Source: Flavobacterium sp. CF108
GTDB lineage: Bacteria > Bacteroidota > Bacteroidia > Flavobacteriales > Flavobacteriaceae
Reading direction: 5' to 3'
Assembly: GCF_900129795.1 (NCBI RefSeq)
Contig: NZ_FQWW01000001.1
Location: 620,001 to 684,000 of the forward strand
DNA: 64,000 nt
This document shows positions 7,485 to 15,005 of the stretch, in pieces. The position numbers and the translations under genes were made by a program. How positions within the stretch are numbered: position 1 is the stretch's first letter; the number at the start of each line of letters is the position of its first letter. The notes below the pieces were generated by a model, which was given only the letters and a program-made list of their open reading frames with translations, was not told the origin of the DNA and made no database searches.

Positions 7485-8846
7485 ATGTACGCAATACTTG
7501 ACATAGAAACTACTGGAGGACAGTTTAATGAAGAAGGAATTACTGAAATTGCCATCTATAAATTTGATGGACATGAAGTAATAGACCAGTTCATAAGCCT
7601 TGTCAATCCTGAAATTCCGATTCAGCCTTTCGTAGTAAAACTGACCGGAATCAACAATGCTATGTTACGCTCAGCTCCAAAGTTTTACGAAGTTGCCAAA
7701 CGCATAATCGAAATAACTACCGACTGCGTTATTGTCGCTCACAACGCATCTTTTGACTACCGAATTTTACGAACTGAATTCAGACGTTTAGGCTACGATT
7801 TTGAAGCCAGAACACTTTGTACGGTAGAATTAGCAAAAAAACTAATTCCAGAACAACCATCATACAGCTTAGGAAAACTAGTGCGTGCCCTCGGAATCCC
7901 AATGGCCGACAGACATCGCGCCAGCGGAGACGCCATGGCAACCACAAAGCTTTTTAAAATGCTTCTTGAAAAAGACGTCGAAAAAACAATTGTAAAAGAC
8001 TTTATAAAACTTGAAATCGAAAAAGGAATTGCGCCAAAATTCCTTGACCTTTTAAGCCAAATGCCAGCAAAAACCGGTGTTTATTACATTTATAATGAAA
8101 GCGGAACTCTAATATACATTGGCAAAAGCCAAAATATTAAAAAGAGAATCAATCAGCATTTTACCGGAATCACAACTAAAAGCAAAAAAATTCAAGCTGA
8201 AGTTTTCACCATTACTTATGATGAAACTGGAAGTGAATTAATTGCACTTTTAAAAGAAAGCGAAGAAATTAAAATAAACAGACCAAGATACAATCGTGCA
8301 CAGCGTAAAACAATTTTTCAATACGCTTTATATGCCGAAAAAGATGCTCAGGGATATTTGAACCTAAAACTTGAAAAAGCCGACGGGCGTAAAAAAGAAA
8401 TCAGCTCTTATGCTTCTTTGCAGGAAGGCAAAAACGCACTTTTTAAATTCACGGCAAAATATCATTTGTGTCAAAAATTAACCGGATTATACCAAACTAA
8501 AAAAGAGTGTTTTCAATATAAAATAAAAGAATGCGACGGAGCCTGTATTGGCGAAGTTACTCCGGAAATATATAATTTAAGAGTAAAGCAATTCATCTCA
8601 GAAAACAGTTTCGAAAACAAAAGCCTGATTTTGATCGACAGAGGTCGAAATGTAAATGAACGAAGCGCTATTTTAATAGAAAAAGGTGTCTATAAAGGTT
8701 ACGCCTATTACGATCTTAATTATCAGATTACAAACATCGATATCCTAAAAAATATCCTAACACCCATGCAGCACAATCGCGATGTAAAAAACATAATTCA
8801 AAGCTACATCCGTAAAAGTAAATCTCTTAAAATCCTCAATTTTTAA
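7485..8846 (+). CDS. DnaQ-like 3'-5' exonuclease fused to a GIY-YIG (UvrC/Cho-type) nuclease
   Basis: I place the start at ATG 7485. The longer frame from the TTG at 7461 would add eight residues encoded entirely by the flanking repeat. From 7485 the protein has 453 residues. Residues 1-165 are a DEDDh exonuclease like the epsilon subunit of DNA polymerase III: DIETTGG (Asp6, Glu8), HNASFDYRIL, then HRASGDAMAT with the closing His and Asp. Residues about 190-280 form a GIY-YIG nuclease with KTGVYYIYNESG and LIYIGKSQNIKKRINQHF. The rest holds Cys-containing segments like those of UvrC/Cho. Fusions of this type are thought to act in DNA repair incision and end trimming. The substrate is inferred, not shown. 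Confidence 0.88.
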   Translation: MYAILDIETTGGQFNEEGITEIAIYKFDGHEVIDQFISLVNPEIPIQPFVVKLTGINNAMLRSAPKFYEVAKRIIEITTDCVIVAHNASFDYRILRTEFRRLGYDFEARTLCTVELAKKLIPEQPSYSLGKLVRALGIPMADRHRASGDAMATTKLFKMLLEKDVEKTIVKDFIKLEIEKGIAPKFLDLLSQMPAKTGVYYIYNESGTLIYIGKSQNIKKRINQHFTGITTKSKKIQAEVFTITYDETGSELIALLKESEEIKINRPRYNRAQRKTIFQYALYAEKDAQGYLNLKLEKADGRKKEISSYASLQEGKNALFKFTAKYHLCQKLTGLYQTKKECFQYKIKECDGACIGEVTPEIYNLRVKQFISENSFENKSLILIDRGRNVNERSAILIEKGVYKGYAYYDLNYQITNIDILKNILTPMQHNRDVKNIIQSYIRKSKSLKILNF

Positions 8847-8876
8847 CAAAACAAAACTTTCATTATCTTCGCAGAT

Positions 8877-9716
8877 ATGAAAAACAGAAAATCAAAATAC
8901 GAAATCTTTAGAGAAAAAATCAAAATTATCCTGTATGGTACAAACACCATTTTAGGACGAATGTTCGATTTAGTTCTTTTAGGTTTGATTTTATTAAGTG
9001 TTCTTTTGATTATGATGGAAACTGTTCAGGGAATCAATCAAAAATACCATGAACAACTTATTATATGCGAATGGATTATAACTGTCTTTTTCACAATCGA
9101 ATATATCTTAAGAATTATATCCATTCAAAAACCAATAAAATACATTTTCAGCTTTTACGGAATCATCGATTTACTTGCCGTATTACCCATGTATTTATCA
9201 ATATTTTTTCCCGGCGCAAGCGTCTTATCAGTTATTAGAGCATTACGTTTCTTCAGATTATTCAAAATATTACATATTCCGCAAATCTCCCATCAATCGG
9301 CACAACTTCGGGATGCGATCGAAGCCAGTAAAGAAAAGATTTTAGTATTCATCTATTTTGTACTCATCAGCACCGTAATCATTGGTACAATTATGTACTT
9401 AGTCGAAGGCAAAGAATCAGGATTTACCAGTATCCCAATGGCGATTTACTGGACAATAGTAACCTTAACAACAGTTGGTTACGGCGACATTTCACCTCAA
9501 TCCCCTTTAGGGCAGTTTATTGCAGCACTGGTAATGATTTTAGGTTACGGAATCATTGCAGTTCCAACCGGAATTGTAACAGCAGAATTTGCAAAAAACA
9601 CTTTAAAAAACAACACAGTAAGCGGTAAAAAAACATGCAGAAAATGTCAATCGCAAGTACATTTTGACAACGCCAAATACTGCTACGAATGCGGAACCCA
9701 ATTGCCAAATAATTAA
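8877..9716 (+). CDS. voltage-gated potassium channel-like protein with C-terminal zinc ribbon
   Basis: The 279-residue protein has six membrane helices in the ion-transport order. S4 carries regularly spaced arginines (Arg121, Arg124, Arg127 in VIRALRFFRLFKIL). The pore loop holds the K+ selectivity filter TVGYGD (199-204), followed by an S6 helix at 211-232. After S6 a short tail carries CRKCQ (Cys254, Cys257) and CYECG (Cys269, Cys272), a four-Cys zinc ribbon unusual for this family. It should let K+ cross the inner membrane in response to voltage, and the ribbon might bring metal- or redox-dependent gating or assembly. It is located just downstream of the exonuclease gene (30 bases), where TATCTTCG just ahead of the ATG could be a -7 element. 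Confidence 0.9.
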   Translation: MKNRKSKYEIFREKIKIILYGTNTILGRMFDLVLLGLILLSVLLIMMETVQGINQKYHEQLIICEWIITVFFTIEYILRIISIQKPIKYIFSFYGIIDLLAVLPMYLSIFFPGASVLSVIRALRFFRLFKILHIPQISHQSAQLRDAIEASKEKILVFIYFVLISTVIIGTIMYLVEGKESGFTSIPMAIYWTIVTLTTVGYGDISPQSPLGQFIAALVMILGYGIIAVPTGIVTAEFAKNTLKNNTVSGKKTCRKCQSQVHFDNAKYCYECGTQLPNN

Positions 9717-9717
9717 T

Positions 9718-9868
9718 TTATGGAGCTAATCCAGCTGTACATTGCAACTCCTCCTTATCTTTGTTGTTTTTTTAAGGCATAAAAGGAGCTTCCGCTGGTC
9801 GCTCTTTTACACCAAAAAAAACGAACAAATATAAGTCCGGGGCTTCCATTTTCATCTGGGCTAAAAAA
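9718..9868. repeat. probable dispersed Flavobacterium intergenic repeat
   Basis: This gap holds a distinctly GC-richer, structured sequence: GGAGCTAATCCAGCTG at the left, a stem between CTCCTCCTTAT (about 9749) and ATAAAAGGAG (about 9779), then GGAGCTTCCGCTGGTC and GGGGCTTCC...CTGGGCT at the right. From memory, intergenic elements of the form GGAGCTAATCCCGCT...GGGGCT recur in Flavobacterium genomes and are sometimes mis-called as small proteins starting MELI. Multi-copy status cannot be shown inside this window. Confidence 0.5.
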
Positions 9869-9869
9869 T

Positions 9870-10790
9870 ATGAAATACCTAATCACCATTGTCGGACCAA
9901 CAGCTATAGGCAAAACAGCCTTGAGTATTGCTTTAGCACAACATTTTAAATGCGAAATCGTTTCTTGCGACAGTCGTCAGTTTTTTAAAGAAATGACAAT
10001 TGGAACCGCAGTTCCCAATCAAGACGAACTCAATTCGGCCAAACATCATTTCATTCAAAATAAATCCATCTTCGAAAATTACACTGTTGGCGATTACGAA
10101 AAAGAAGCTTTAGCAAAAATTGAAGAACTATTTCAAAACAATGATTTTGTAATTCTTATTGGCGGATCTGGTTTATACGTTGATGCAATTTTAAAGGGTT
10201 TCGATGAATTTCCGGAAATTGATCCCGAAGTCCGTTCTCAAGTAAACTCAAATTATGAAAAACGCGGAATTGAATATCTTCAGGAACAATTAAAAAACCT
10301 AGATCCAGATTATTATCAAAAAATAACTTTAGAAAACCCGCAGACGCTGCAAAATCCACAGCGAATGATGCGTTTTGTAGAAGTCTGCATTGGAACACAA
10401 AAACCATATTCTTCTTTTTTAAATCAGAAGAAAAACAATAGAAACTTCACTCCTATTTTAATTGGTTTAGACGCTGACAGAGAAATCATTTACAGCCGAA
10501 TTAACCAACGCGTTGATATTATGATAAACGAAGGTTTACTTGAAGAAGCAAAAGCCTTGTATCCTAACAAAGCGTTAAATGCGCTCCAAACCGTCGGTTA
10601 TAGAGAATTATTTAGTTATTTTGACGAAGAATTCACGTTGCCTTTTGCCATTGAAGAAATCAAGAAAAACACCCGAAGATTCTCCAAAAGGCAATTAACG
10701 TGGTTCAAAAGAAACGAAAATACAAAATGGTTTGATTATGAAACAGATAGAAAAAACATTATAGATTACATAGAAAATCTTCTAAAGTAA
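9870..10790 (+). CDS. miaA: tRNA dimethylallyltransferase
   Basis: The 306-residue protein matches the usual length. The P-loop GPTAIGKT (8-15) is followed by SCDSRQFFKEMTIGTAVP, which binds the substrate, and then AKHHFIQ and IGGSGLYVDA. A late QTVGYRELFSYF and TRRFSKRQLTWFKR complete the MiaA signature. It transfers a dimethylallyl group to N6 of A37 in tRNAs that read codons starting with U, in the cytosol. The gene lies between the intergenic repeat and an AT-rich low-complexity spacer before the thioesterase gene. Confidence 0.97.
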   Translation: MKYLITIVGPTAIGKTALSIALAQHFKCEIVSCDSRQFFKEMTIGTAVPNQDELNSAKHHFIQNKSIFENYTVGDYEKEALAKIEELFQNNDFVILIGGSGLYVDAILKGFDEFPEIDPEVRSQVNSNYEKRGIEYLQEQLKNLDPDYYQKITLENPQTLQNPQRMMRFVEVCIGTQKPYSSFLNQKKNNRNFTPILIGLDADREIIYSRINQRVDIMINEGLLEEAKALYPNKALNALQTVGYRELFSYFDEEFTLPFAIEEIKKNTRRFSKRQLTWFKRNENTKWFDYETDRKNIIDYIENLLK

Positions 10791-10876
10791 AATCAAAAAT
10801 CTTTTTTCTATACTCTTTCTTCTATTCTCAAATAGAAAAAATCTAAACTCAACAATCTAAAATCTAAAATAATAAA

Positions 10877-11623
10877 ATGCCAATATCTCCAAATTTCACA
10901 TCAGTTTTAAGTAAGGACTGGGAAATCAATTTCACACAATGCACGCCAGCAGGTTTCTTAAAATATACCGATTTGTGTAATATTTTACAATTAACCGCTG
11001 CCGCACATTCAGAAATTGGAGGAATTAGTTTTTATGATATGCAGGAATTTCACCAAGCCTGGGTTTTAAGCCGAATGCGAGTTGAAGTTCATGCCTTACC
11101 AAAATGGCAGGACGTTGTAACCGTAAAAACATGGATTAACAGTTTAGAGAATTCACGTTCTGTTCGTGCATTGGAAATGTATGTAAACGGAAAAAAAATC
11201 GTAGGCTGCGAAACCTATTGGGCAGTTTTCAATACACAAGCGCGCCGTCCAGAAGCTTTAGCACTTCCGTATGAGCATTTCGAATTATTCCCAGAAAAAA
11301 GAGCTACAGAAGAAGGATTTTCTAAAATAAACATCAATCACGAAAAAGAGGCCGTTTTTGAAAAAATAGTTTATTTATCTGATTTAGACATTGTAAATCA
11401 TGTAAATAACGTAAAATATCTGGAATGGTGCCTTGATCACGTTGATCCAAAAAGAATCATGAAACAAGAAGTTAAAAGCTTCGAAATGAATTTCATGAAA
11501 GAACTTTCCCTAAAAGATAATGTTGTAATTCACGAAAGCGAAGATGATGATCATACTACAGCAACATTCAGCATTACAAAAGGTGAAAAAACTTGCTTTG
11601 CTTTGGAACTGCATTGGAAATAA
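10877..11623 (+). CDS. acyl-ACP thioesterase (FatA/FatB-like)
   Basis: The 248-residue protein has the double hot-dog architecture of bacterial acyl-ACP thioesterases. The N-terminal repeat shows LTAAAHSEIGGISFYDMQEF and WVLSRMRVEVHALPKW. The second carries YLSDLDIVNHVNNVKYLEWCLD, with the Asn-His catalytic environment (NHVNNVKY). The enzyme hydrolyses acyl-ACP to free fatty acids in the cytosol. A 30-bp inverted repeat and a shared terminator separate it from the convergent TPR gene. Confidence 0.88.
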   Translation: MPISPNFTSVLSKDWEINFTQCTPAGFLKYTDLCNILQLTAAAHSEIGGISFYDMQEFHQAWVLSRMRVEVHALPKWQDVVTVKTWINSLENSRSVRALEMYVNGKKIVGCETYWAVFNTQARRPEALALPYEHFELFPEKRATEEGFSKININHEKEAVFEKIVYLSDLDIVNHVNNVKYLEWCLDHVDPKRIMKQEVKSFEMNFMKELSLKDNVVIHESEDDDHTTATFSITKGEKTCFALELHWK

Positions 11624-11636
11624 AATTGCTATTTCA

Positions 11637-11749
11637 TTCCTGCAAGGTTTTCAAAACCTTGTAGGTATTTGCATTTGAAAGCGTTCACTCAAATTTCGAT
11701 ATCAATATCTAAATAACAAACCTACAAGGTTTTGAAAACCTTGCAGGAA
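11637..11749. repeat. 30-bp perfect inverted repeat pair
   Basis: The 30 bases at 11637-11666 are the exact reverse complement of 11720-11749, with 53 bases between. Each arm is itself nearly palindromic around GCAAGGTTTTCAAAACCTTG. This could fold into one long hairpin or two small ones. The motif resembles REP-like palindromes scattered in Flavobacterium genomes. It lies in the 3' region between convergent genes. Confidence 0.85.
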
Positions 11750-11761
11750 CTTATACTAAAT

Positions 11762-11790
11762 AAAAAACGATGCAAATTGCATCGTTTTTT
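11762..11790. terminator. bidirectional terminator
   Basis: AAAAAACGATGCAA (11762-11775) and TTGCATCGTTTTTT (11777-11790) are perfect reverse complements around a single base. A-runs and T-runs on both sides make it work for the thioesterase gene (plus) and for the rtcB-prfH operon (minus). Confidence 0.9.
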
Positions 11791-11798
11791 ATTTAAAA

Positions 11799-12326
11799 TC
11801 ATTTCAATTTCTTTTTAGAATCTTTTTTAGATTTCTTTTTCTTTTTTAGCAAATCAATTTTGCCTTCAATTCTTTTCTCTACATCGCTAATATTACATTC
11901 GTATGCAAATTGTAAAGAATGAAGTTTAGCATTTTTAATTTCCTTCAAAGCTTTCTTAAACTCATGCTGTGCTTCAAAAAGAATCGCTTTTTTAACGTAA
12001 ATATCAGATTTATTAATCCCTTTTATCGTTAAAGCAAAATCAATTAATTTTTGTGCTTCTTCATAATCTTCATTCAAAATTAAAGTCTGCAAATAATACG
12101 GATAAACTTCAAGCGCATGAATATTAATCGATAAAGCCTCCTGAAAATAGGTTTTAGCCTCTTCATAATTCATTAATTGTTCTGCCTGAATTCTTCCGTA
12201 CAAACACAAAACCATTGTATTTTTTGCATCATAAGAAAAAGCATAATCTAAAGATTCAATCGTTTCTTCAAGCGAATACGGATAGTTATCCAAAGCCTGA
12301 AAAAGGTATTTATCAATTGTTTTCAT
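11799..12326 (-). CDS. tetratricopeptide-repeat protein, last gene of the rtcB-prfH operon
   Basis: The 175-residue protein is built of helical TPR-like repeats: AKNTMVLCLYGRIQAEQLMNY is one, the repeat with EALSINIHALEVYPYY is the next, and a third contains KAILFEAQHEFKKALKEIKNA. A strongly basic tail, about 20 residues of mostly Lys and Ser, ends it and could contact RNA. TPR proteins act as protein-binding scaffolds. Its start codon overlaps the end of prfH by 14 bases, so translation is probably coupled. A role with PrfH or the ribosome is inferred only from this position. Confidence 0.8.
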   Translation of the reverse strand: MKTIDKYLFQALDNYPYSLEETIESLDYAFSYDAKNTMVLCLYGRIQAEQLMNYEEAKTYFQEALSINIHALEVYPYYLQTLILNEDYEEAQKLIDFALTIKGINKSDIYVKKAILFEAQHEFKKALKEIKNAKLHSLQFAYECNISDVEKRIEGKIDLLKKKKKSKKDSKKKLK

Positions 12327-13002
12327 TTCGTAAATCGTTTTTTAATTTCTGACGAGTTCCTTTGTAATTTTTCTCTACTTTGTTCTTTTTAAAGTCACTT
12401 CCGGTAAAAACCCTCACAGGATTGCCACGCTCAATATTCAGCTGATTTTCCCATTGTTTCCCAACGTAATTTTTAAGTTGAACCAGTTTCTCGTCTTCTA
12501 GTTTTTTTAATAATCTTTCTGTTGCCAGTTTTTTGTTTTGGTGCTGCGAACGACTGTCCATAGAAACAACCGCAATTCCTGTTGGAATATGCGTTGCCCG
12601 AATTGCCGAACTCACCTTGTTCACATGCTGACCGCCCGCTCCTGAACTTCGCATTGCCTGATATTGAATATCATTTTCTGAAACTAATGCATTTTTCTGC
12701 GGTTCGATTTCAAAAATTCCAATAAACCAGTTCTTGCGTTTATGCATTTTCCTAAACTGACTCTGACCAATCCATTGAATAGTTCCAATCCAAGATTTTA
12801 TAAAGCTCTCAGCATTTTTTCCTTTTACAGAAATTGAAACTGTTTCAACGGTTCCGTTTTCTTCTCCAACTTCTCGTTGTAGTAAGACAACATCTAATTG
12901 CTGATCCTGCGCTTCTTCCAACACTTTTTTAAGTACTTGGGCAACAACCCAAGTGCATTCTGCAGGTCCACGACCCGCTGTTATTTGAATTATTCTTTCC
13001 AT
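12313..13002 (-). CDS. prfH: peptide chain release factor H (RtcB-associated)
   Basis: The 229-residue protein is a class I release-factor homologue. The peptidyl-tRNA hydrolysis loop is intact: GAGGQHVNKV with GGQ at 123-125, followed by RATHIPTGIAV and SMDSRSQHQNK. It is much shorter than RF1 and RF2 (about 360 residues) and lacks their N-terminal domain, as PrfH proteins do. PrfH genes are characteristically next to rtcB, and the pair is linked to rescue and repair of ribosomes damaged in the decoding centre. Here rtcB is two genes upstream. Its start overlaps the zinc-ribbon gene by 13 bases and its end overlaps the TPR gene by 14. Confidence 0.93.
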   Translation of the reverse strand: MERIIQITAGRGPAECTWVVAQVLKKVLEEAQDQQLDVVLLQREVGEENGTVETVSISVKGKNAESFIKSWIGTIQWIGQSQFRKMHKRKNWFIGIFEIEPQKNALVSENDIQYQAMRSSGAGGQHVNKVSSAIRATHIPTGIAVVSMDSRSQHQNKKLATERLLKKLEDEKLVQLKNYVGKQWENQLNIERGNPVRVFTGSDFKKNKVEKNYKGTRQKLKNDLRNENN

Positions 13003-13601
13003 TTCTTTAAAATTTTAAGTAGCTTTTCTCTGTTTTTTGCTACTTTTACAAATTGTGGTAAATACGCCACTAAACTCGACGTATAATTGACCTTTGAATT
13101 TCTTTCTCTTAAACCAGCTTGAATATATCTTTCCAGATAATCAATATGATCCTGATTATAAGCCCAGAAAATGTTACCATCGATTTCTTTTTGAAACCAA
13201 AGTGGTAAATTATACCACGTGTCCCTAACTAAACCATCATCAAGCTTTGACTCTATTTTAATTTCATTAATCTTAGGCTTAACTTCTTCCTGAAAATTGC
13301 AATGCGGGCATCTGGTTTTATAAATCAAAGGCTTTATTTTAAAGGCCCGAGATTCAAATTCAAATTTCTCAAAGCACTTACTACAATATATTTTTCCATA
13401 AGCAACATACTTGAAAATAGGCGGTTTAGATTTAGAAAAACACTGTTTGCATTCAAAATACATCGACTTACATCTACCGCATTTACAATCATCTTTTAAC
13501 TTTTTTATAATAGCTGATTTAGATTCACATTTTGGGCACTTTACCGAAATTTCATCAACAAAATTTCTCAACCATTTATTTTCATCTTGAAATCTTTCCA
13601 T
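12990..13601 (-). CDS. cysteine-rich zinc-ribbon protein of the rtcB-prfH operon
   Basis: The 203-residue protein is not one I recognise. Residues 20-105 hold eleven Cys, mostly as CxxC pairs: Cys22/25, Cys41/44 (with Cys39), Cys51/54, Cys73/76 and Cys98/101. That is enough for at least two zinc ribbons, a pattern common in RNA- or ribosome-binding proteins. The C-terminal 90 residues lack Cys. They carry LPLWFQKEIDGNIFWAYNQ, then a basic helix region ending LLKILKKWKE. Its start lies 12 bases after rtcB and its end overlaps prfH, so the three are made together. A part in recognising damaged RNA or ribosomes is plausible but unproven. Confidence 0.75.
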   Translation of the reverse strand: MERFQDENKWLRNFVDEISVKCPKCESKSAIIKKLKDDCKCGRCKSMYFECKQCFSKSKPPIFKYVAYGKIYCSKCFEKFEFESRAFKIKPLIYKTRCPHCNFQEEVKPKINEIKIESKLDDGLVRDTWYNLPLWFQKEIDGNIFWAYNQDHIDYLERYIQAGLRERNSKVNYTSSLVAYLPQFVKVAKNREKLLKILKKWKE

Positions 13602-13613
13602 AATTTTACTTTT

Positions 13614-15005
13614 TTAACGATCCATTCTAACAATCTTCGGCGTAAAAGTTCCTAAGACTTCGACCAAATCAGTTTGGTTTGCCATCACTTTTGTAATGTC
13701 TTTGTATGCCATTGGAGCTTCATCAATATTTCCTCCAATCAAGGTTACATCATTCGCTTTCAAAACCTTTTTGATTTCGCTTTGCGTAAAAGTACTTTTG
13801 CATTTTGCTCTCGAAAACAAACGTCCGGCGCCATGAGAAGCAGAATTTAAACTCTCTGCATTTCCTTTCCCTTTCACAATGTAACCCGGAGCAGTCATTG
13901 ATCCGGGAATAATTCCCAATTGACCTTCTCCAGCAGGAGTTGCTCCTTTTCTGTGCACAATACATTCCTGACCATTTACCATTTCTTTCCATGCAAAATT
14001 GTGATGGTTTTCAATTGTAACCACTACTCTTTTTCCAATTGCTTTAGCAATTCGTCTGTGAATATCATCGTGACACGCTTTTGCATATTCTCCAGCTAAA
14101 TTCATTGCCAGCCAATATTCCTGACCATCGTGTGTATTCAAATCCAGCCAGGCCAAATGCTGTACATTTTTTGGCAACGGACATTGTTTTATTGCCAAAT
14201 AGGTATAATGTTTCGCAATATTTGCACCTAAACCACGAGAGCCACTATGTGAAAGAACTGCGAAATATTCGCCTTTTTCAAGCTTCCATTCATTCTCCGG
14301 ATTATCAATTTTGGCAATTCCAAATTCTACAAAATGGTTTCCTCCGCCTGAGCTTCCTAATTGTTTATAGGCTTTTGGCAAAAGATTCTTTAGCAGCGGA
14401 ATATTCTGAAATTCACTTTTATGAAAAACTTCATGATCTACTCTTGAAGCATGTGTTTCATTCATTCCGAATTTTGTATTGTCTTTTAAAATTGCTTCTA
14501 ACTGATGTTCTTTTCCTTTGAAATGCGACGCAGGCAAATCAAAAATTGAAAGACTCATTCGGCATCCAATATCAACTCCAACTCCGTATGGAATCACAGC
14601 ATTATCTGTTGCTAAAACTCCACCAATTGGCAATCCATATCCTGAATGTGCGTCCGGCATTAAAGCTCCGGCTACTGAAATTGGGAGTTTCAACGAATCA
14701 TACAATTGAAATTTTGCCTGCTGGTCAATTTCATTTTCACCAAAAATTGTAAAAGGAGCTCTTGTTGCTTTAAGCTGATGCATTCTTACCTGAACCGGTT
14801 TTATCAAACCTTCGGCAACTTTTCCCCAAGTTCCGTGACCTTCAAATTTTTCAGGATTCAGCAGAACGTCTTTTGCCTCTGTTAGAATAGATTCCTTTTT
14901 TTCTCTTTTTCTATATCTGTTTATCTGCCCTAAGGCAATGTTTATTGAATTATTCTTTGGAAAGCCCAATTTAATCAGGTCTTTTCCAGTTAATTTATTT
15001 CCCAT
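13614..15005 (-). CDS. rtcB: RtcB-family RNA-splicing ligase
   Basis: The 463-residue protein keeps the residues of the Mn2+/GTP-dependent RNA ligase. Cys148 is in VGVDIGCRM, His224 in GGGNHF, His253 in HSGSRGLG and His334/335 in ENHHNFAW. His351 in VHRKGATPAGEGQ is the predicted guanylylated residue. RtcB joins a 2',3'-cyclic phosphate (or 3'-phosphate) end to a 5'-OH end of RNA. No RtcA cyclase or archease gene is in the window. Co-transcription with prfH fits the RtcB2-PrfH branch rather than the RtcAB operon. Its start overlaps the end of the basic protein gene by 11 bases. Confidence 0.95.
   Translation of the reverse strand: MGNKLTGKDLIKLGFPKNNSINIALGQINRYRKREKKESILTEAKDVLLNPEKFEGHGTWGKVAEGLIKPVQVRMHQLKATRAPFTIFGENEIDQQAKFQLYDSLKLPISVAGALMPDAHSGYGLPIGGVLATDNAVIPYGVGVDIGCRMSLSIFDLPASHFKGKEHQLEAILKDNTKFGMNETHASRVDHEVFHKSEFQNIPLLKNLLPKAYKQLGSSGGGNHFVEFGIAKIDNPENEWKLEKGEYFAVLSHSGSRGLGANIAKHYTYLAIKQCPLPKNVQHLAWLDLNTHDGQEYWLAMNLAGEYAKACHDDIHRRIAKAIGKRVVVTIENHHNFAWKEMVNGQECIVHRKGATPAGEGQLGIIPGSMTAPGYIVKGKGNAESLNSASHGAGRLFSRAKCKSTFTQSEIKKVLKANDVTLIGGNIDEAPMAYKDITKVMANQTDLVEVLGTFTPKIVRMDR

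Noticed and set aside
9721-9868. Small ORF starting MELIQLYIATPP
   Set aside because: It is an open frame inside the GC-richer intergenic element. Such frames are repeat-derived and lack a start signal.
14081-14521. 146-codon plus-strand frame inside rtcB
   Set aside because: Antisense shadow of rtcB. It has no family match or start signal.
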